Shown: positions 9,731 to 19,571, counted from the stretch's first letter. The stretch is 39,005 nt of DNA from Synergistaceae bacterium (GCA_012517195.1 JAAYVK010000074.1:1-39005); one strand, 5' to 3'. A program made the numbers and translations. The notes: a model not told the origin generated them from the letters alone.

Positions 9731-10708
9731 ATGGAGACCCTGAGAGTCGGTTTGTGTTCCTGGGCAGATTCCGGTCTGGTGAAGAGCGGATGGTATCCCG
9801 CCGAGGCGCGAAGCGCCGAAAGACGCCTTCGCTTCTACGCATCGAGATTCGATACCGTGGAAGTGGACAGCACCTACTATGCCATTCCCGAGGAAACCGC
9901 CGCCTGGAGATGGGCAGCGAGAACGCCGAGGGGCTTCCTCTTCAATGTCAAGGTCTTCGGCCTGTTTACCCTCCATGCCGTGGACCGGAAGCAAGTCCCT
10001 TCCTGGGCCCTGTCGGCGACCAAAAGCCATGACGGCCCGGACCGTCTTACCCTCCGCGACTTTCCGAAGAGTGTCCTCCTGGAAATCTGGGAAAGCTTCA
10101 GGCGAAGCATTGCTCCTCTTGATGCCACCGGGAAGATGGGATACCTTCTCTTTCAGTTTCCGCCGGGGATCGAGTTCTCGCGAGTCCTGGAAAAATACCT
10201 GCATCGGATCCGGGAGGTATCAGGGCCCCTGCGGATCGCAGTGGAGGCCCGAAACGGGAAGTGGATGGAGGGAAGCGCCGAGGACCGGTTCCTGGGGACA
10301 CTTCGGGAGCTGAACATGGCCTATGTCGCCGTGGATGAACCGTGCCTGGAATGGACCGTTCCCCCGAAATGGCCGATTACGGCCAGCTGGGGCAGCGTGG
10401 TCCGCTTCCACGGACGAAATGCCGCGGCGTGGGAGAAACGGGGGGCCGGCGTTTCCGAAAAATTCCGGTACCTCTACACGCCGGAGGAACTGCATCCCTG
10501 GAAGAACAGGATTCTTGAGACATCGGCCAGGGTGGATCGGCTTTTTGTGATGTTTAACAACTGCCATGGAGATTACGCGGTAAGGAATGCTTCCTGGATG
10601 AAAAAGGCGCTGGGGTTGTCGGTCCAGGATGCGGAGGGTGCCCAGGGGATGCTGGATTATGGGCCGGATGAAGAACAGAAGATCCCGGAAAAGGAGGAAC
10701 ATACATGA
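9731..10708 (+). CDS. DUF72 domain protein (TIM-barrel)
   Basis: ETLRVGLCSWADSGLVKSGWYP...LRFYASRFDTVEVDSTYYAIP; MFNNCHGDYAVRNA. Confidence 0.9.
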   Translation: METLRVGLCSWADSGLVKSGWYPAEARSAERRLRFYASRFDTVEVDSTYYAIPEETAAWRWAARTPRGFLFNVKVFGLFTLHAVDRKQVPSWALSATKSHDGPDRLTLRDFPKSVLLEIWESFRRSIAPLDATGKMGYLLFQFPPGIEFSRVLEKYLHRIREVSGPLRIAVEARNGKWMEGSAEDRFLGTLRELNMAYVAVDEPCLEWTVPPKWPITASWGSVVRFHGRNAAAWEKRGAGVSEKFRYLYTPEELHPWKNRILETSARVDRLFVMFNNCHGDYAVRNASWMKKALGLSVQDAEGAQGMLDYGPDEEQKIPEKEEHT

Positions 10709-11070
10709 AGATCAGGAGAACCTTTTCCTTTGACGCGGCCCACAGGCTGGATTCCTATCACGGCAAATGCGAAAGGCTTCACGGACACACTTACGCCTTT
10801 TCCCTGACGGTGGAGGGAAAGCCAGACGGAGAGGGAATGGTCATGGATTTCGTGGTACTGAAACGCCTGACGGAGGAGCAGGTCCTATCCAGGCTGGACC
10901 ATGCCTTCCTGAACGACCTGATTCCGCAGCCCACGGCAGAGAACATCGCGGTCTGGATCTGGAGAGCGGTGGAAGAAGGGATCCGGCAAAAGGGAGGCAG
11001 GCTTTGCGAGGTTGAAGTCTGGGAAACGAAGGATTCATCGGCGATCGTGACTTGGGAGGATCTAAGATGA
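10705..11070 (+). CDS. queD: 6-carboxytetrahydropterin synthase QueD
   Basis: FSFDAAHRLDSYHGKCERLHGHTYAF...MVMDFVVLK...LDHAFLNDL...TAENIAVWIW. Confidence 0.95.
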   Translation: MKIRRTFSFDAAHRLDSYHGKCERLHGHTYAFSLTVEGKPDGEGMVMDFVVLKRLTEEQVLSRLDHAFLNDLIPQPTAENIAVWIWRAVEEGIRQKGGRLCEVEVWETKDSSAIVTWEDLR

Positions 11071-11849
11071 GGGACGTCCAGGGCGAGCGGGACACCCGGA
11101 ACATTCCGATCGATCGGGTTGGCGTCAGCGGAGTTTCCTATCCGCTGGCCGTGATGGATCCAAGCGAGAACGTTCAGCATGTCACCGGGACCGTCAGGAT
11201 GTCGGTTTCCCTTCCGAAGGATTTTCGCGGGACCCACATGAGCCGGTTTATCGAAGTGCTTGAAAAATGCAGGGGAAAGATGACCCTTGGAAACCTCGAG
11301 GAAATCGTGGATGCCTTGAAAGAGCAACTTGCTGCCCCGGAAGCCGAGGTCGCGATTGCCTTTCCGTATTTCGTAAGGCGGGCGGCGCCGGTCAGCGGGG
11401 CGGAAAGTTATACCCGGATCGACGTTGAATTCTGGGCGATGAAGGCAAGCCGGTTCGATTTCGTCCTTAAAGTCGCGGTTCCGGTCCAGACCCTTTGCCC
11501 CTGCTCCAAAGAGATCTCGGAATTCGGAGCGCACAACCAGAGGGCGCGGGTCGAAATCGAAACCCGGATGAGACGGCTCGTCTGGATCGAGGACCTGGTA
11601 TCTGTGGCCGAGCAGTCGGCTTCCGCTCCCGTTTTGACGCTTCTGAAGCGGGAGGATGAGAAGGCCCTGACGGAAATGGCCTTTTTAAACCCCCGGTTCG
11701 TGGAAGACGTCGTCAGGGAAGTTTCCCTGAGACTCGACCGGGACGAACGGATCAAGTGGTACCGGGTTTCCGTGGTCAGCGATGAAAGCATTCACAACCA
11801 CCAGGCCTTCGCGAGCCTGGAACGTTTCGTGTCCTTTCCGGCACGGTGA
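11067..11849 (+). CDS. folE2: GTP cyclohydrolase FolE2 (type IB)
   Basis: NIPIDRVGVSGVSYPLAVMD...HMSRFIEVL...TLCPCSKEISEFGAHNQRA; ATGA overlap with queD. Confidence 0.95.
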   Translation: MRDVQGERDTRNIPIDRVGVSGVSYPLAVMDPSENVQHVTGTVRMSVSLPKDFRGTHMSRFIEVLEKCRGKMTLGNLEEIVDALKEQLAAPEAEVAIAFPYFVRRAAPVSGAESYTRIDVEFWAMKASRFDFVLKVAVPVQTLCPCSKEISEFGAHNQRARVEIETRMRRLVWIEDLVSVAEQSASAPVLTLLKREDEKALTEMAFLNPRFVEDVVREVSLRLDRDERIKWYRVSVVSDESIHNHQAFASLERFVSFPAR

Positions 11850-11864
11850 GAGGAGGACGGGGAC

Positions 11865-12842
11865 ATGAAAGTCCTTTTCGCGGGAAGCTCTTTCGATCGG
11901 ATCAAGGAGAGTTTTATCTCACTCTTCAGCGGCCTTGATATCCGGATCGCCAGGGACGAGGAAATCAACGAGGCGCTTCCCTGGGCGGAGGTCCTGGTTA
12001 CACCCCCCAGAGCGATAGACGAAAGCTTTCTGAAGCGGGCGGTTTCCCTCAGGCTGATCCAGCAATGGGGGACGGGAATCGAAGGGGTCGATCTAGGTGC
12101 CTGTTCGGCGCTCGGGATCACGGTCTGCAACGTTCCTTCGCGAGGAACGGGAAATGCGGAAAGCGTCGCGGAGATAGCCCTGATGCTGATGCTTTTGCTG
12201 GCAAGGAGGTTTTCGAGAGCCCAGGAAAACCTTTTGAAGATCGGACGGGTCCATGCCCCGAAAGGAATCACGCTATGGAAGCGAAGGGCTTGCCTGGTCG
12301 GACTCGGGGACCTGGGGCACTGCATCGCGGAAAGGCTTCTCTGTCTCGGGATGGAGGTCGTCGGCGTGAACCGGACCGTTCGTCCCGAATTTCAGGACTG
12401 GGGGCTCCGTTCTGTCCATCCTCTCGATGAACTCGAGAAGGCGGTGGTTGGCTGTGACTTTCTCCTTCTTGCTCTTCCCCTCAACAAGGATACAGCTGGG
12501 ATCGTGGACCGGAAGATCCTCCGGGCCCTCGGACCGAAGGGCTACCTCGTGAACGTCGCCCGCGGCGGACTCGTTGTGAGAGAAGACCTGGAAGCCGCCC
12601 TGGATGCCGGGGAAATCGCCGGGGCAGGGCTCGACGTTTTCTGGGTGGAACCTCCGGATCCAAACGATCCTCTCCTCAGGCGCGCCAATGTGGTGGCAAC
12701 ACCGCACATCGGGGGCGTAACCGACGAAGCCCTGAACGGCGTTGCAAGCTTTATCCGGAACAATCTTGAACGCTTTGCCCGGGGAGAGGCACCCCTTTCG
12801 CAGGTCTTTCTTCCCGCGGGGCGGGCAGAAACGAGGCCGTGA
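11865..12842 (+). CDS. D-isomer-specific 2-hydroxyacid dehydrogenase (SerA-like)
   Basis: CLVGLGDLGHCIAERL; NVARGGLVVREDLEAAL; GLDVFWVEP; TPHIGGVT. Confidence 0.92.
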   Translation: MKVLFAGSSFDRIKESFISLFSGLDIRIARDEEINEALPWAEVLVTPPRAIDESFLKRAVSLRLIQQWGTGIEGVDLGACSALGITVCNVPSRGTGNAESVAEIALMLMLLLARRFSRAQENLLKIGRVHAPKGITLWKRRACLVGLGDLGHCIAERLLCLGMEVVGVNRTVRPEFQDWGLRSVHPLDELEKAVVGCDFLLLALPLNKDTAGIVDRKILRALGPKGYLVNVARGGLVVREDLEAALDAGEIAGAGLDVFWVEPPDPNDPLLRRANVVATPHIGGVTDEALNGVASFIRNNLERFARGEAPLSQVFLPAGRAETRP

Positions 12843-14041
12843 TGGTCCGCAGGCCGGCGATCCTGAGCGGTAAAGGCCTCGAAAAGATTCCCGGCCGTCA
12901 TCCCTGGCTGTTCCGGGGAGATTTCGCCAGGCTTCCGATGGAGGAAGAGAACGGGGCCCTGATTCCGATCGCAGGGGAAAGGGGCGCGGTGGTCGGCTGG
13001 GGGCTGTTCAGCCCAGGTTCTTCGTTGTGCGTCAGGCTCCTTTCCTGGAAAGCCGAAAAACCGGACCTGGAACAACTGTTCGAAAAGCGGATCCGCGAAG
13101 CGGAAAACCGACGGAGGCCCTTCCTGGAAGGAAACGAGGATGCCTACCGGCTGGTTCACGGGGAAGCGGACGGGCTGCCTGGACTGGTTGTCGACCGGTA
13201 TGGTCCGGTTCTTGTTCTGCAAACCCTGTGTGCGGGGATGTACCGCTCCCTGGAAATCCTTGTGAAAATCCTGGCCGCCTTTCCGGGAGTCGAAGCGCTG
13301 GTCCTGCGTAACGAGGCCAAATACCTCGCCAGCGAGGGGATCCCCAGGGAAAAGAAGCTGATATACGGAAAGCTGCCAAAACAAATCCCCTTCGCGGTTC
13401 AAACGGGGGAAATCAGGAGCCTGGTTGATCCCTTCAAAGGCCAGAAAACAGGGCTATACCTGGATGTCCGCCAGGCCCCAAGGCTGATCAGGTCCCTATG
13501 TCCCGGGGCGCGGGTCCTGGATGCATTTTCCTATACCTGCAACTTTACCCTTCACGCTCTTCGCTGGGGTGCAGCCGAAGTCCTGGCCCTGGACCAGTCC
13601 GGGGAAGCTCTGGCGATTGCAAAGGAAAACCTTGCTTTGAACGGTCTTTTAACCGGCGGGAAGTTTGCCCTGGAGGAGTGTAATGTCTTTGACCGCCTGA
13701 AAGAGCTGGATGAGCAAAAACGAATCTTTGACCTCCTCATCATGGATCCGCCTCCGTTTGCTCCATCGAGAAAACAGTTGGAAGGAGCCAGGAGAGGGTA
13801 CAAGGAACTGGCGGTTCGCTCGTTGAAAATGACTGCGCCGGGCGGTTCGCTGCTGTTTTTTTCCTGCAGCCAGGCGTTCGGAAGGGATGTTCTTCTGGAA
13901 ACTCTTTCAGCGGCAGCCAGGGACGTGAAAAGGGAATGCCGAATCACGGCGGAATTCCATCAGCCTGCGGACCATCCCGTCAGCCTGAATTTCCCGGAAA
14001 GTGATTACCTGAAGGGCTTTCTTCTGGAGGTGCAGCCATGA
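12842..14041 (+). CDS. class I SAM-dependent rRNA methyltransferase (RlmI/RlmK-type, PUA domain)
   Basis: GRHPWLFRGD; GLPGLVVDRYG; VLDAFSYTCNFTLHAL; LLIMDPPPFAPSR. Confidence 0.9.
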   Translation: MVRRPAILSGKGLEKIPGRHPWLFRGDFARLPMEEENGALIPIAGERGAVVGWGLFSPGSSLCVRLLSWKAEKPDLEQLFEKRIREAENRRRPFLEGNEDAYRLVHGEADGLPGLVVDRYGPVLVLQTLCAGMYRSLEILVKILAAFPGVEALVLRNEAKYLASEGIPREKKLIYGKLPKQIPFAVQTGEIRSLVDPFKGQKTGLYLDVRQAPRLIRSLCPGARVLDAFSYTCNFTLHALRWGAAEVLALDQSGEALAIAKENLALNGLLTGGKFALEECNVFDRLKELDEQKRIFDLLIMDPPPFAPSRKQLEGARRGYKELAVRSLKMTAPGGSLLFFSCSQAFGRDVLLETLSAAARDVKRECRITAEFHQPADHPVSLNFPESDYLKGFLLEVQP

Positions 14042-14676
14042 GGCTGGGAATCAAGGCGGTGCTTTTCGATTTTGACATGACGCTGATCGACAGCAGCCAT
14101 GCGATTACCCGCTGTATGAACGGGATGGCGGAAGAACTGGACCTCCCGAGGGTGACGCGAAAGCAGGTTCTCTCCACGATCGGGCTTCCGATCGAGGCAG
14201 CCTGGCGGTCGCTTTGGGGCGATTTCCGGCCGGAATGGCTGGAGCATTACCGAAATCACTACAGCGCCATGGAGAGGAGTGAATTGAAAGCGCTCCCTGG
14301 CGCGGTTCCTCTGCTTGAGAAGCTGGGGCACCTGGGAATCAGGAGAGGAGTCGTGACGAACCGCCGGTTTGCCCGTGTTTCGGTCGAAGCGGTTGGACTG
14401 GCTTCCTATTTCGAAGCGATCGTCGGGCTCGAATCGGTGGAAAGGCCCAAACCGTTTCCCGATTCGCTGGAACTCGGGCTGAAACTTCTGAACGTTGATC
14501 GGGAAGATGCGGTCTTTGTCGGAGATACGGATATCGATGTCAGGACTGGGCTCGCAGCGGGCGTGAGGGTCGTGGGGATTGCTTCGGGCAACCATGCCCT
14601 GCGGGAACTCTCCGACGCAGGAGCCTGGAAAACGGTTCCTGACCTTGAGGCTCTCGGCAGGCTGTTGGGAGTCTGA
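14038..14676 (+). CDS. HAD-superfamily hydrolase (phosphoglycolate phosphatase-like)
   Basis: VLFDFDMTLIDSS; GVVTNRRF; ERPKPFPDSL; FVGDTDIDVRTGLAAGV. Confidence 0.9.
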   Translation: MRLGIKAVLFDFDMTLIDSSHAITRCMNGMAEELDLPRVTRKQVLSTIGLPIEAAWRSLWGDFRPEWLEHYRNHYSAMERSELKALPGAVPLLEKLGHLGIRRGVVTNRRFARVSVEAVGLASYFEAIVGLESVERPKPFPDSLELGLKLLNVDREDAVFVGDTDIDVRTGLAAGVRVVGIASGNHALRELSDAGAWKTVPDLEALGRLLGV

Positions 14677-14719
14677 GACCTGCCTGTGACGATAGGAATG
14701 GGGCCTTCATGTCAGACAA

Positions 14720-14735
14720 ACACCATATATTGTGT
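14720..14735. promoter_or_regulatory. NrdR-box upstream of the B12-dependent RNR gene
   Basis: ACACCATATATTGTGT closely matches the NrdR-box consensus (acaCwAtATaTwGtgt), 72 bp upstream of nrdJ. Confidence 0.8.
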
Positions 14736-14806
14736 TTCTGGTCTTGTAGAAGGGGGCATTCCGGGAGATAATGAGGTGGATGATGATTCCATGAGGAGGC
14801 CTCGCC

Positions 14807-16990
14807 ATGAAAAAGAAAACGACCAAGCCGGTTTTCTCCCCAAACGCGGTCAAAGTCCTGGAAAAACGGTACCTGCGCAAGGATGATGCAGGAAATATCC
14901 TAGAAAGCCCGGAGGAAATGCTGTGGCGGGTTGCGTCGTCGGTCGCGGCGGCCGAAAAAAACTGGAACCAGGATCCGGAAATGCGTGCCGTTGAATTTTA
15001 CGAGATCATGGCCTGCCTGCGGTTTCTCCCGAACTCGCCGACGCTGATGAATGCAGGCTCCCAGCTGGGGCAGCTTTCAGCCTGTTTCGTCCTGCCGGTA
15101 GGAGACAGCATGGAGGAAATCTTTGACGCGCTGAAGGCGACAGCACTGGTTCACAAGAGCGGGGGCGGTACCGGATTCAACTTCTCGCGCATCCGACCGG
15201 CGGGAGATCGCGTCCGTTCGACCTCCGGAATTGCATCGGGACCGATTTCCTTCATGGAACTGTTCAATGAGGCAACGGAAGTCGTAAAACAGGGCGGGAT
15301 GCGGAGGGGGGCGAATATGGGAATCCTGGAAGTCTCCCATCCGGACATCTTCGATTTCATTCGGGCGAAGACCACCCGTGGAAGGCTTTCAAACTTCAAC
15401 CTTTCGGTCGGGGTGACCGATTCCTTCATGCAGGCTGTCAAGGAGGAGGCCGATTGGGAACTCCGAAACCCCCGAACTGGAGAAGTGGTTTCCAGGGTCA
15501 AGGCCACCGAGCTTTTCGATCTGCTCGTCCAATCTGCCTGGGCGACAGGTGATCCCGGGCTGGTTTTCCTGGACCGGATCAACGAAAACAATCCGACCCC
15601 GCAGATCGGCCGGATCGATTCGACAAACCCCTGCGGAGAACAGCCGCTGCTTCCCTACGAAAGCTGCAACCTGGGATCGCTCAACCTGGTCCGGTTTTTA
15701 GACGGGCGGGGAGAGTTCGACTGGGAGGCCCTCGGGAAGGGCGTCGAGACAGCGGTTCGTTTCCTGGACGATGTCATCGAGATGAATCATTATCCGCTAC
15801 CGGCGATCGGAGAGATGACGCGGAAGAATCGGAAAATCGGCCTGGGGATCATGGGATGGGCGGAAGTCCTCTTTGAAAAGGGAATCGCTTACGGAAGCAG
15901 GGAATCCCTGGAACTTGCCGAGCAGGTCATGTCATTCATCCAGTCGAGGGGGCATTCCGCGAGCGAGGATCTTGCCGAAGAAAGAGGCTGTTTTGCCAAT
16001 TGGGAGGGCAGCCTCTGGGAGAAAAAGGGAAGAAAAATGAGAAACGCCACGGTGACGACCATCGCTCCGACGGGGACTCTTTCCATCCTGGCTGACTGTT
16101 CCAGCGGCATCGAACCCGTTTTTGCCCTTGCCTACCAGCGGAAGACATTCGAAACCGAAACCCTGAACGTTGTTAACGGCATTCTTCTCAGGAAACTTGA
16201 GGAGGCAGGACTGATGCGCCGGGGGCTGGTCGAAGCGATCGGCGAGTCCGGATCGCTAGAAAAACTGGACCTTCCGGAAGACTTCAAGAGGGTCTTTCGG
16301 ACCGCTCACGAGATCCCGTTTGAAGATCATGTCCGAATGCAGGCCGCTTTCCAGAAGTACACTGACAACGCGGTCAGCAAAACGATCAATTTTCCGAACA
16401 AGGCAGGGCTGGAGGAAATCCGGAAGGCGTTCTGGCTCGCTTATGAATCCGCCTGCAAGGGGATTACCGTCTATCGGGACCGGTGCAAGGAAACCCAGGT
16501 TCTCTATGCCGGTCTTCAGGACAAAGAGGAACCTGTCGGAAGCCAGGGTAAAAGCGTTCCGAGACGCAGGCCCGCCATGCTCAGGGGAACGACGGTCAAG
16601 ATTCCGACCGCATTCGGGAATCTCTATTTGACGGTAAACGAGATGGATTCCAAGCCTTTTGAGGTGTTCGCGACGCTGGGAAAATCCGGGAAAGATACGC
16701 AGGCCCATACGGAGGCCCTGGGACGCCTGATCTCGCTTGCCCTTCGAAGCGGGGTCCCGGTAGAAGAAGTCGTCAGCCAGCTGAAAGGAATCGGCGGCAG
16801 CCAGCCGGTCTGGGAGGAGGATGGGATCATCTTGAGCCTGCCGGATGCGATCGCACGCGGCCTGGAAAAGGCTGGGGGGTTCAAAGTTGAGGAAGCAACC
16901 GCCGAAATGTGCCCTTCCTGCGGTTCTGCCTTAATCCATAGCGAAGGCTGTACGCGATGCAGGAGTTGCGATTTTTCTAAATGCGATTAA
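14807..16990 (+). CDS. nrdJ: adenosylcobalamin-dependent (class II) ribonucleotide reductase
   Basis: LPNSPTLMNAGSQLGQLSACFVLPVGDSMEEIF; NPCGEQPLLPYESCNLGSLNL; C-terminal CPSCGS...CRSC zinc motif. Confidence 0.96.
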   Translation: MKKKTTKPVFSPNAVKVLEKRYLRKDDAGNILESPEEMLWRVASSVAAAEKNWNQDPEMRAVEFYEIMACLRFLPNSPTLMNAGSQLGQLSACFVLPVGDSMEEIFDALKATALVHKSGGGTGFNFSRIRPAGDRVRSTSGIASGPISFMELFNEATEVVKQGGMRRGANMGILEVSHPDIFDFIRAKTTRGRLSNFNLSVGVTDSFMQAVKEEADWELRNPRTGEVVSRVKATELFDLLVQSAWATGDPGLVFLDRINENNPTPQIGRIDSTNPCGEQPLLPYESCNLGSLNLVRFLDGRGEFDWEALGKGVETAVRFLDDVIEMNHYPLPAIGEMTRKNRKIGLGIMGWAEVLFEKGIAYGSRESLELAEQVMSFIQSRGHSASEDLAEERGCFANWEGSLWEKKGRKMRNATVTTIAPTGTLSILADCSSGIEPVFALAYQRKTFETETLNVVNGILLRKLEEAGLMRRGLVEAIGESGSLEKLDLPEDFKRVFRTAHEIPFEDHVRMQAAFQKYTDNAVSKTINFPNKAGLEEIRKAFWLAYESACKGITVYRDRCKETQVLYAGLQDKEEPVGSQGKSVPRRRPAMLRGTTVKIPTAFGNLYLTVNEMDSKPFEVFATLGKSGKDTQAHTEALGRLISLALRSGVPVEEVVSQLKGIGGSQPVWEEDGIILSLPDAIARGLEKAGGFKVEEATAEMCPSCGSALIHSEGCTRCRSCDFSKCD

Positions 16991-17964
16991 AGTTAACGTT
17001 GGAGGATGACCGCTTGGATAAGAACCCCGCTGTCAACGGGAAAGAGGGCCGAAAACGGAACCTGAGGTGGGGCTATTGGGCGCTGTTCGTCGCGATCCTG
17101 GCCGGGAGCGCAGCGGCGTACTTCGCGTGGTGGTCCAATTTCAGGTCTCTGCGCCCGGAGTTTGCTGTCGCAGAACCCCTCTCGATCCGAGAAAAGGCAC
17201 GGACACGGGGGGTCCTCCTTTGGAGCGAGTCGGTCCTCAGGGCTCCCCAGGAAGGAGTGGTTCATTACCCGCAGGGAACCGAGGCTGTCCGCGTTTCGAA
17301 AAACGAAGTCGTGGCGGAAGTGGTTTCCGGGAACAGCAGATCGGTTATCCGCGCCCCGTATTCGGGGTATTTCGTGCCCGGCCTGGACGGGCTCGAGGGA
17401 AAGTGGAACTTCTCTGACCTGTGGCCGGGAGACGGTCAGCTGCCGGGCGCAGCCACTTTCAGGAGGATTGCGGAGGGAAGCCGCATCAGGAAGGGAGATC
17501 CCCTGGGAAAAATCCTCCCGCAGCCGCAGGAATTGAGGGCAATTGCCTATGTTGAGGCGGACCGGGCAGTAAGAAAACAGATTGAGAACGGGATGCTTCT
17601 GTTCGCGCTTTCCCTGGAGAGACCGCAGCGGGCCTCGGTCAGGGCGGTTCAGGATTTCGGTCCGAAAGTGAAGGTCTACCTGAGTCTTCCTTCCTTCCCG
17701 CTCGGGATCTCCTTGACAAGGGAGCTGGAAATCGAGTTTTTCCAGGGGGAAGAAAAGGGCGTTGTCCTGCCGGAGAGCGCGATTCTCCAGAAGGAAGGGA
17801 AAATGGGTGTTTTCGCGTTTGTTTCGGGCAAGCTTGAATATCGTCCCGTCCTTGGCCTGCCGCTGCCCGGAGCCCGCTTCCTGGTTACCGAGGGGCTCCG
17901 GCCCGGTGATCTGGTTCTGACCCGAGCCGAGGCAGGAGCAGAAAGGAAGGTTTTGCTCTGGTGA
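16981..17964 (+). CDS. membrane-anchored HlyD-like/periplasmic adaptor-like protein
   Basis: One N-terminal TM (YWALFVAILAGSAAAYFAWW) followed by a lipoyl/HlyD-like beta-rich region; weak family assignment. Confidence 0.6.
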   Translation: MRLKLTLEDDRLDKNPAVNGKEGRKRNLRWGYWALFVAILAGSAAAYFAWWSNFRSLRPEFAVAEPLSIREKARTRGVLLWSESVLRAPQEGVVHYPQGTEAVRVSKNEVVAEVVSGNSRSVIRAPYSGYFVPGLDGLEGKWNFSDLWPGDGQLPGAATFRRIAEGSRIRKGDPLGKILPQPQELRAIAYVEADRAVRKQIENGMLLFALSLERPQRASVRAVQDFGPKVKVYLSLPSFPLGISLTRELEIEFFQGEEKGVVLPESAILQKEGKMGVFAFVSGKLEYRPVLGLPLPGARFLVTEGLRPGDLVLTRAEAGAERKVLLW

Positions 17965-18653
17965 TCGACCTGGAAAAGCGATGCGCGGAAATCCGCTCAC
18001 GAATCGACAAAGCCGCCCGGAAAGCCGGAAGGAACCCGGAAGGAATCGAGCTGATGGCGGTGACAAAGACGCGGGAACTTCCGGAGCTGATCGAGGCATG
18101 GGAGGTCGGGCTACGTCTTTTCGGCGAAAACAGGGTCCAGGAGGCGGCGCGGAAAATTGCTTCCTGGCCAGCGGAGCGCCGGGCGCAATGGAGACTGATC
18201 GGAAACCTGCAGAGAAACAAGGCCAGGAAAGCCCTTGAACTCTTCTCGAGGATCGATTCCCTGGACCGCCTGGAGCTGGCCTTTGACCTGCAGCGGGTTC
18301 TTTCTGAAACCAACCGGAAGATCGATGTCCTGATTGAAGTGAATACCTCGGGGGAACCCTCAAAGCACGGAATAGCTCCGAATGGCCTTGAGGAATTGCT
18401 GGAAGGGGTGCTGCAACGCTGCCCGAACCTCACCGTGAGGGGGCTGATGACCCTGGGCCCGCTGAATGCCGACCCCGGGGAAGTGGCCGCTTCCTTTTCC
18501 TTGCTGAGAGAGTTGCGGGACAGGGTGTCGAAGGAGTTTGGACTGGAAATGCCCGAGTTGTCGATGGGCATGTCGGATGATTTCGAGATTGCAATCGAGC
18601 AGGGCAGCACCTGTGTGCGCCTCGGACGCGCCCTTTTTGGGCCTAGGGAGTAG
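17961..18653 (+). CDS. YggS family pyridoxal phosphate-dependent protein (YlmE)
   Basis: ELMAVTKTRELPELIEAWEVGLRLFGENRVQEA; MGMSDDFEIAIEQGSTCVRLGRALFG. Confidence 0.95.
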   Translation: MIDLEKRCAEIRSRIDKAARKAGRNPEGIELMAVTKTRELPELIEAWEVGLRLFGENRVQEAARKIASWPAERRAQWRLIGNLQRNKARKALELFSRIDSLDRLELAFDLQRVLSETNRKIDVLIEVNTSGEPSKHGIAPNGLEELLEGVLQRCPNLTVRGLMTLGPLNADPGEVAASFSLLRELRDRVSKEFGLEMPELSMGMSDDFEIAIEQGSTCVRLGRALFGPRE

Positions 18654-18669
18654 AGGAGGTGGACGGATT

Positions 18670-19098
18670 TTGTGGGAAAAGTTCCTGGCATTTCTTGGCC
18701 TTATTGAAGAAGATGACGAATACGAAGACGAAGAAGATCTGCGGGGCAGCGATTGGGAGGAGCGGAAACGGAGGGTTTTTCAGCCTGCGATCGGGAAAGC
18801 GGCTGTGATCCTTGTGAGAGGTCAGACTGCCGTTGAAAGGAAAGACGAACTTCTTGAAGCCCTTCGGATGGGGCAGATGGTGATCCTGGACCTCCGGGCG
18901 GTCGACCTGGAACCGGGGCAGGGACTTCTTGATTTCGTCTGTGGAGCCGTCTACTCGACGCAGGGAAAAGTAATCCGGGTTGCCCCGGGGGTTTTCCTTG
19001 CCACGCCGCACAGCCGCCTGCTGGAAACGTGGGAGGAACGGATGACGGAAACGGAGCCTGCCCCCGGCGGGGAGGAAGAGGGGGCGTGTGAAGCATGA
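18670..19098 (+). CDS. sepF: cell division protein SepF
   Basis: LWEKFLAFLGLIEEDDEYEDEED ... VILDLRAVDLEPGQGLLDFVCGAVYSTQGKVIRVAPGVFLATP; TTG start behind GAGGAGGTGG. Confidence 0.88.
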   Translation: MWEKFLAFLGLIEEDDEYEDEEDLRGSDWEERKRRVFQPAIGKAAVILVRGQTAVERKDELLEALRMGQMVILDLRAVDLEPGQGLLDFVCGAVYSTQGKVIRVAPGVFLATPHSRLLETWEERMTETEPAPGGEEEGACEA

Positions 19099-19571
19099 AC
19101 GGTCTTTTCACCCCGATCGACATCCAGCAGCAATCCTTCCGGCGGGCCCTGCGAGGCTATGACCCGGAAGAGGTTGACGAGTTCCTTGACAGGGTTGCGG
19201 AAAGCGTCCAGGGTTACGTTGAAAAAATCCGAGAACTAGAAAGAAAACTGGAAGTTGCGGAGGAGCAGATCCAGGAATGCCGCGAACTGAAACATTCATT
19301 GAATGAAGCGATCCTTTTCGCCCAGCAGAGCGCGGAGGAAAAGATCAAATCGGCCGCCCAGCAGGCTGAGCTGACGCTGAAGGAAGCTCGGGCCAAAGCG
19401 GATTCAATCCTCGAAGAAGCCCGGATGCGCATCGAGGAGCAAAAGAGGGAGATCGGCCGGCTAAGCCAGGTTCGTCAGCAGTTTGTCGCTGAGATGAAAG
19501 GAACGCTGTCGAAGTTCGAGACCCTCGTGGGCCTTGTTTCGGAAAGCCCGAAAGCGGAAGAGAAAAGGTGA
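19095..19571 (+). CDS. DivIVA domain-containing protein
   Basis: FTPIDIQQQSFRRALRGYDPEEVDEFLDRVAE then coiled-coil. Confidence 0.93.
   Translation: MNGLFTPIDIQQQSFRRALRGYDPEEVDEFLDRVAESVQGYVEKIRELERKLEVAEEQIQECRELKHSLNEAILFAQQSAEEKIKSAAQQAELTLKEARAKADSILEEARMRIEEQKREIGRLSQVRQQFVAEMKGTLSKFETLVGLVSESPKAEEKR

Noticed and set aside
9623-10204. N-terminal extension of the dapA-like ORF
   Set aside because: Extension overlaps the DUF72 gene antisense; family start MELKGIYAPIPTPF fits at 9622.
14736-14800. Second NrdR box downstream of the first
   Set aside because: Sequence at the expected spacing (AGGGGGCATTCCGGGA) does not resemble the consensus.
16993-18363. 456-aa minus-strand ORF opposite the HlyD-like gene and yggS
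   Set aside because: Shadow ORF; composition rich in R/P/G/S, no domain, and spans two better-supported genes.
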